Under the pieces are notes generated by a model, which did not search any database, was not told where the DNA came from, and saw nothing but the letters and a program-made list of their open reading frames with translations. Below, piece by piece: positions 23,164 to 28,210 of a DNA stretch of 28,210 nucleotides. Source of the DNA: a virus; the IMG/VR virus record IMGVR_UViG_3300017757_000100, positions 1 through 28,210 of that record. One strand, written 5' to 3'. Positions within the stretch are counted from its first letter, which is position 1. Each line of letters opens with the position of its first letter. A program made the position numbers and the translations under genes.

Positions 23164-25185
23164 ATGGCTACTCCACTAATTAGAACACCACAAGACCAAG
23201 GAGGTACTATGTACGCATTCGCAAGTGCTGCAAAGGACCTTACTAGGGCGTATTATAATCCAGATATAAACTTCGAATATTCAAGGTTTGCTTTGATTGA
23301 TTTGCCTGTGGTTGATGCTGCATCGGGTACCGATAATTTTATTAAATTTGGCCAACTTAGAAACTCTGTAGCGTCAGGTGGTGCGGCTGGTTTTTTAACA
23401 CCAAACGCCGACGCAAACATAAACTGGGCTCAAACTTTTCAAAACTATTGCCTTAATCTAGAAGATTATATATTATCTGACGATGACTATGACGCAACAT
23501 TATTTGAGAGCGACGCAGAAAAAATATTCTTCAAATACTTAAATCAACTTGGGGCATTTAGAACTCGTGCAGCAACGTCACAAGAAGCTGTAAATAGTAA
23601 GTTAGTAGAAGAAGATAACTCTACTGTATCAGGAACTGAATATAGCAGAGTAGTAAAGTATTTAGGTAATATAGATGTTTCGAATGATAAACAATATGGA
23701 GGTGAAGCATATAATGAAATTTTCATAAATGTTCCTTCTGCTGTTGGGTACACTCCTAATATTTTATTTAAGGAATCAAACTTTAATACAACAGAAACTG
23801 ATTATATTCCACAAACTCTATTTATAAATGGTAGAAGTGCTCAAGTACATCCTGATCCTAATTTGAATATGCAACCTATTGTAGATAACACTGATGCTGG
23901 TGGTATAAATGGTGCATCATTTGGACCGTATAGTCCTGGAACTGCTACAGTAAACGGAGTATATAATGTAGACTCAAATCAAACATACCATTGTGGTATT
24001 GAATGGGAAAACGAAGAGTATGCTAAGATTGTAAGCGATCCAAAACTTGACAATCTACAAGATTATGCAAAGAGAGGTGGAGATTTTAGGTTTAATGCTA
24101 TATTGGTATATTATGACATATATTCTAAATCTCAGCCAAGTAATAAGGCAACAAACTTATACGGTATTATATTATTAGATAATTTCAAGGATGACCCTAA
24201 TTCTACAGGATGGTATATTCCTGAATTAACAAAGAATAAACCAAACGATATTACAGGGTTAAATGGTAATTCCTTTGCCCTAAAATTAAATGTAAAATTT
24301 AATTCTTCATTAGATAATGTTGGTATTGAATCAAATATAAATGATTTTACTACATTCTCAATGGATATATTCTTTGATACTACATCATCGCTTGAAAACG
24401 CTACAAGGCTTTTATTAGATGCTAATCAAAGGTATGCTGATATTACTGATAGACTTACTGACCTTGAGAATATTACATTAACTAGTACGACCTCAGGCGA
24501 TTTAGAAACTAGAATACTTTCTCTAGAAACAAGCGTAGCAAATGCGGTTCTGAACTATGCTGACTCAACGTCTATACTTGATTTAATTACAAGTGCAAAC
24601 GATAGAATCAATCAACTAATAGCTGGAGAAATAGATGCTTCAGTGCAGGTTAATACTGATATTATTGTAGCGGGTGGAGATAGTGGTATCGTTATAACTA
24701 GATCGACTACAGATAATATAATTAAATTAAGTTCAAATAATGATGGTTATAATTTAAGTGGAACTTATATTTTTGATAAATCATCGTTAACACTCAATAC
24801 TGCAATAACCTCATCTAATAAGTTTCTTGGAGGACTTGCAAGTACCAAAGGTATTTGGTTAGGTTTAAGACCATTTAGTAATATAATTAGAATATACAAC
24901 GACGGTACTGCACTATCAGATAACTTAAATATATACATAGACGATAGTAAAACAGGGTGGACGAAGGGACGTGTTATTAGAATTACATTTAGAGATGATA
25001 TAGAAATTCCTTCTTCAAAAACTATTAGTATTTTTATGGACAAGTTAAATGGATGGGTACAGACTATTACAATTCCAACAACTGAACTAATACTAAAGAG
25101 CGGTACTTCAATATATAAACCATATATTGAAATAATATGTACTGATGAACTAAATAAAATATTTGAAACCGACATTATTAGATAA
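23164..25185 (+). CDS. Baseplate/tail-fibre structural protein (673 aa)
   Basis: The N-terminal half looks like a globular virion subunit (PLIRTPQDQGGTMYAFASAA, ARAYYNPDI-type start read as TRAYYNPDINFEYSRFALI). Residues about 290-410 are mixed strands and loops. Around residues 405-460 there is a coiled-coil-like stretch (NATRLLLDANQRYADITDRL, ETRILSLETSVANAV). The C-terminal 170 residues are beta-rich with fibre-like features (GIVITRSTTDNIIKLSSNND, IRIYNDGTALSDNLNIYI). This head-coil-tip arrangement suits a trimeric peripheral baseplate protein or short fibre (cf. T4 gp9-gp12), but I cannot match it to one of them. Start ATG 23164 follows a 26-nt A/T-rich gap. Confidence 0.62.
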   Translation: MATPLIRTPQDQGGTMYAFASAAKDLTRAYYNPDINFEYSRFALIDLPVVDAASGTDNFIKFGQLRNSVASGGAAGFLTPNADANINWAQTFQNYCLNLEDYILSDDDYDATLFESDAEKIFFKYLNQLGAFRTRAATSQEAVNSKLVEEDNSTVSGTEYSRVVKYLGNIDVSNDKQYGGEAYNEIFINVPSAVGYTPNILFKESNFNTTETDYIPQTLFINGRSAQVHPDPNLNMQPIVDNTDAGGINGASFGPYSPGTATVNGVYNVDSNQTYHCGIEWENEEYAKIVSDPKLDNLQDYAKRGGDFRFNAILVYYDIYSKSQPSNKATNLYGIILLDNFKDDPNSTGWYIPELTKNKPNDITGLNGNSFALKLNVKFNSSLDNVGIESNINDFTTFSMDIFFDTTSSLENATRLLLDANQRYADITDRLTDLENITLTSTTSGDLETRILSLETSVANAVLNYADSTSILDLITSANDRINQLIAGEIDASVQVNTDIIVAGGDSGIVITRSTTDNIIKLSSNNDGYNLSGTYIFDKSSLTLNTAITSSNKFLGGLASTKGIWLGLRPFSNIIRIYNDGTALSDNLNIYIDDSKTGWTKGRVIRITFRDDIEIPSSKTISIFMDKLNGWVQTITIPTTELILKSGTSIYKPYIEIICTDELNKIFETDIIR

Positions 25186-25190
25186 AATAT

Positions 25191-28100
25191 ATGAGCACTA
25201 ACAATTCAATATCGCAGCTTTTAGAGCAATTCTTAGAATTAAACACAAATGCATTAGAAACATTTGAACGCATCAATGAGGCTATAACGACCGACAAGGA
25301 AACAGTTTCTATAACATTATATGATGATAGAACTGGAGTAAAGAAGCCTATTCAAATTCCAGCGTTTGGGTATTTGAAAAGAGAGATTGAAAGATTAGAT
25401 ACTAATTACAAGGCACTAAGTGGCGTTGATGGTGGAAATGCAAACGTAAGACTTAAAGATGGTTCTTTTAGAAGAATACATACTTCAAAAATTAAAGGTC
25501 CTTCAAAACCTATTAAAAAACTTTTATCTCCTGTAACGTTTAATACAAAGCTTAATGATTTCTTTGAAGATTTTCTTAATCCTCTATTAACAATAGAACT
25601 TTCTGTAGATGGGCAAATACCCGTAGAAACTGAAAGAGTATATGTTGAGAGATATTTATTTGATTCTACTGACGTAAATACTATCGAGTTTTTTGATGAA
25701 AACTATAAAGGTAGGAGCGATATAACATATAGTAATTTGGTATATAAAATAAAAGAAGATGAGGTTAAATACTCGCTAGATTCTAATATTATAGATATGC
25801 CGGTAAGAACAATACAATATGTTGGTGGATTTGATGTTGTTAACACAGTTAACACACAGAAGACCGTGGTTGTAGATGGTACGACTTTAACTAAATCTAT
25901 CAAACTATTTACATTAAATAAACTGAGTTATTCTGATGCATCAAAAACAATGAAGGATACTGAAACTCTAAAGATTGGAGATTCTCTCGTTGTTAACACT
26001 GGAGCGTATTCGACAAGGTATCAAATTGTAAGTATTAATGGTTCAACTTCGCAGGTAGAGGTTAAGTTAATAGAAGGTTTTGAGCCTATTAAAGTAGGTA
26101 AAGACGCTTTGAAGATTTATAAAAAGATAGATACAGGATTAAATATAGATGTTAATGTTGGTTATAACGAAAGACAAGTTGTTTTTATTAAGCCAGTCGA
26201 TCCAGTATCTAAAATACAAGCAGAGACATATTCACCTGGAATTGGGTTCTTTTCTAATGAACTTACAATGTTGAAGGAAGATGGTATAGAAACTACGCTT
26301 GCTAAGTATTATAAAGATGAGGTTGCAGATTTTGGACAATTTATTAAGGCTCTTAAGGTTGATTATATTCCACCTGCTGCAGTCGCGTTAAAACCAAATC
26401 CGCCTAGATTAGATGTAGATAATTTTAAGGTAGTTCAAATTAACAAACATTTAACAGATAATTCAACAACTAAAAAGATAGTAAAGTTAAAATCTGATAA
26501 AAAAGCAGCTGAACAATCTATTTCTAAGTCTGATGCTGCTATTAAAAGAAAAAGAACTTTTATCAATAGAAAGAAATTCAAATCAATTTCAGAGAAAAGA
26601 AGACATAGAGGAGAGCTTTCAGCGTTAATAAGTAAAAGAGTAGACCATTCTAAGATGTTTTCTTCTCTTGTTAGTGATATTAAGGCTACTGCAGAATCTA
26701 CACAAGTAGCTACAGTAGCTCCTAAATTCAGAACTAGAGGTTTTTGGTCAGTGCCAACTCCTAAAACTTTAGGAGAAGAAGTTTCTCAAGATGTTATTAA
26801 ATTTATTTTAAGATATAGATACCTTTCTAACAATGGAGCATCTTCAAATATAGAACAAATTCCATTTAATGACAGTGTAAATGATACAATCAAAACTGGA
26901 GCATTTTCAAATTGGATTGAAATAGAAACTTCAGTAAAGAAAAGAAGATTAAATGAAACCACTGGTAAGTATGAGTGGTATTTTGAAAATGAAGAAGATG
27001 GTTCAGCAGTAAACTTTAATTCATTAGACCTTCCTATATCCGTTGGCGAGTCTATTGAAGTAATGATTAAATCAGTATCTGAAGCTGGCTATCCTGCAAA
27101 TCCAGTAACTTCTGAATGGTCTGACTCTGTAAAAATTGAATTTCCAGAAGAATTTGTAGTTGATGCTGTTACCGGTTTAGTTAAAGATAATGAAAGAGAT
27201 TCTATTAAAGTTGAAATTATAGATGACTTAGAATCTAAAGGAATATACTCTCACGTAGATGATAGCACAGAATCTTTTGCACATACGTCAAATAGTATTG
27301 CATCAGGATTCTTAAGTCCTGAACAAACACCAATTTCATTATATGATAAGTTAACTTCAATGCAACTTGAAATAGAAAGACTACAAGCAGCATTATCAGA
27401 CTCAATTGGAGAATTAACGATTAAAATTATTGATGAAGATGGTAACGCAACTACTGTAAATCCAAATTCTGTTGTTAAATTACATGGTGGATATTATGTT
27501 CAAGAGGTTTCAGATGTAAATAATTATAAAGGCGAAATCATAACTAAAATATTTAAGATAGAAATTTCAAATACAAAAGCTACTCAATTAGAACTATCAG
27601 CAATAATTAATGGTGATAGAAAGGTACAAGCATATGCGTCGTCAAGTGATCCTGTATTCGGTGCTTCGTTAGGAGCGCCTGATCTGGCCGTAACAGATAA
27701 TGACTATTATCTAAATTCTGGAGGATATGATTTAGTTCCAGTAGGTTATCAAAACGTAGAAACAATAGACTTAGACTCTGGTCAATTCTTTAATAGAATA
27801 CCAAGCCAATCATCTCAAACTATTGGACAATACATTTATTCTAGGTATAAGAACCTTTCAGGAGACAAAAAATTATATGACACTTCTGCTGCTATGGTTA
27901 GTGGTGGTAGTATAGGTTTTGATGATACTGAATTTGGCCCAAATTTAGCATATTATGGTATGACGGGCCCAACTACTCCTTATTCTTTACCTGACTGGAC
28001 CGTGTTAAGTTGGACAGCTGGTTCGGGTCAAGCAGGTTCAGCAAATACAGGAACTGGTGCCACTAAAGGTGTATGGGATGGCGATAGCGCAACAACCCCT

Positions 28101-28210
28101 GCAGCCGGAACAAATCCTGACAACGCAACGTTAGATGGTTCTATATTTCCATCGCAATATCACCCAATGGCTAAATATATGAATATAGACGTGTTAATAT
28201 CTAACGGGTA
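25191..28210 (+). CDS. Large structural protein with Fn3-like domain (3' partial, 1006+ aa)
   Basis: The frame opens at ATG 25191 (MSTNNSISQLLEQFLEL) and stays open to the end of the window, so the C-terminus is missing. Domains in order: an N-terminal helical piece; beta-rich segments to residue 410 (KSIKLFTLNKLSYSD; TETLKIGDSLVVNTGAYS); a strongly basic helical linker (residues about 426-500: RKRTFINRKKFKSISEKRRH); an Fn3-like domain (about 517-650: DVIKFILRYRYLSNNG, IEVMIKSVSEAGYPANPVTS); a short coiled coil (about 720-740: KLTSMQLEIERLQAALSDSI); then a Gly/Ser/Thr-rich region. Such proteins in T4-like phages are baseplate-peripheral or fibre-anchoring. It starts 5 nt after the previous stop, so it is in the same operon. 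Confidence 0.72.
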   Translation, partial: MSTNNSISQLLEQFLELNTNALETFERINEAITTDKETVSITLYDDRTGVKKPIQIPAFGYLKREIERLDTNYKALSGVDGGNANVRLKDGSFRRIHTSKIKGPSKPIKKLLSPVTFNTKLNDFFEDFLNPLLTIELSVDGQIPVETERVYVERYLFDSTDVNTIEFFDENYKGRSDITYSNLVYKIKEDEVKYSLDSNIIDMPVRTIQYVGGFDVVNTVNTQKTVVVDGTTLTKSIKLFTLNKLSYSDASKTMKDTETLKIGDSLVVNTGAYSTRYQIVSINGSTSQVEVKLIEGFEPIKVGKDALKIYKKIDTGLNIDVNVGYNERQVVFIKPVDPVSKIQAETYSPGIGFFSNELTMLKEDGIETTLAKYYKDEVADFGQFIKALKVDYIPPAAVALKPNPPRLDVDNFKVVQINKHLTDNSTTKKIVKLKSDKKAAEQSISKSDAAIKRKRTFINRKKFKSISEKRRHRGELSALISKRVDHSKMFSSLVSDIKATAESTQVATVAPKFRTRGFWSVPTPKTLGEEVSQDVIKFILRYRYLSNNGASSNIEQIPFNDSVNDTIKTGAFSNWIEIETSVKKRRLNETTGKYEWYFENEEDGSAVNFNSLDLPISVGESIEVMIKSVSEAGYPANPVTSEWSDSVKIEFPEEFVVDAVTGLVKDNERDSIKVEIIDDLESKGIYSHVDDSTESFAHTSNSIASGFLSPEQTPISLYDKLTSMQLEIERLQAALSDSIGELTIKIIDEDGNATTVNPNSVVKLHGGYYVQEVSDVNNYKGEIITKIFKIEISNTKATQLELSAIINGDRKVQAYASSSDPVFGASLGAPDLAVTDNDYYLNSGGYDLVPVGYQNVETIDLDSGQFFNRIPSQSSQTIGQYIYSRYKNLSGDKKLYDTSAAMVSGGSIGFDDTEFGPNLAYYGMTGPTTPYSLPDWTVLSWTAGSGQAGSANTGTGATKGVWDGDSATTPAAGTNPDNATLDGSIFPSQYHPMAKYMNIDVLISNG

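Noticed and set aside
1-28210. Prophage with integration genes or attachment sites
   Set aside because: No integrase, excisionase, repressor or tRNA gene is present, and the block is uniform in strand and composition.

Overview
The window is a dense late-gene block of a T4-like, contractile-tailed phage (myovirus). All supported genes lie on the + strand, most are separated by 0-60 nt or overlap by 1-20 nt, and the products are baseplate, spike, neck and fibre proteins. The DNA is AT-rich. Almost no start codon has a Shine-Dalgarno sequence; leaders are A/T-rich instead, as is typical of Bacteroidota mRNAs. The phage S1-like protein also resembles Bacteroidota S1, including an FDWDA motif near its N-terminus. 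I therefore infer a host in Bacteroidota, perhaps a flavobacterium. Nothing indicates integration.

Layout. 1-1848: the end of one gene and four small unrecognised genes, overlapping or abutting one another; by position they may be tail or baseplate assembly factors. 1885-9792: central tail-tip set: a tube-like protein (567 aa), a LysM/gp53-like protein, a gp27-like hub with an extra C-terminal domain, a second tube-like protein (451 aa), a gp5-like OB-fold spike without lysozyme, and an unknown 493-aa protein. 9795-11562: a cassette with its own promoter-like motifs and a strong intrinsic terminator, encoding an S1-domain protein and a small Ala-rich protein whose N-terminal tag resembles a T4 capsid-targeting sequence. 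11574-12908: an amidoligase (COOH-NH2 ligase)-like enzyme with a C-terminal repeat/solenoid region. 12920-16214: gp13-like neck protein, gp25-like and gp6-like wedge proteins and a 91-aa unknown. 16214-22564: a 2116-aa gp7/gpI-like wedge protein enlarged by a LamG domain, at least seven copies of a beta-rich repeat and a PKD-like end. 22574-28210: a small fibre-like protein, a 673-aa baseplate/fibre protein, and a large Fn3-containing structural protein that runs off the window.

Together these genes would build the hub, spike, wedges and peripheral appendages of a contractile baseplate. The order (tube-like, LysM, hub, spike, then gp25, gp6, gp7) is closer to the P2/contractile-injection order than to T4 itself. 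The least expected content is the S1-like translation protein, the amidoligase-like enzyme, the tagged small protein and the repeat-expanded wedge protein. A recurring motif close to RGATATATAR, similar to the T4 late promoter TATAAATA, precedes six genes or gene groups and is the best candidate for the regulatory signal. No tRNA, CRISPR, IS element or gene-free stretch over 300 nt was seen; the longest gap is 113 nt (11503-11615).
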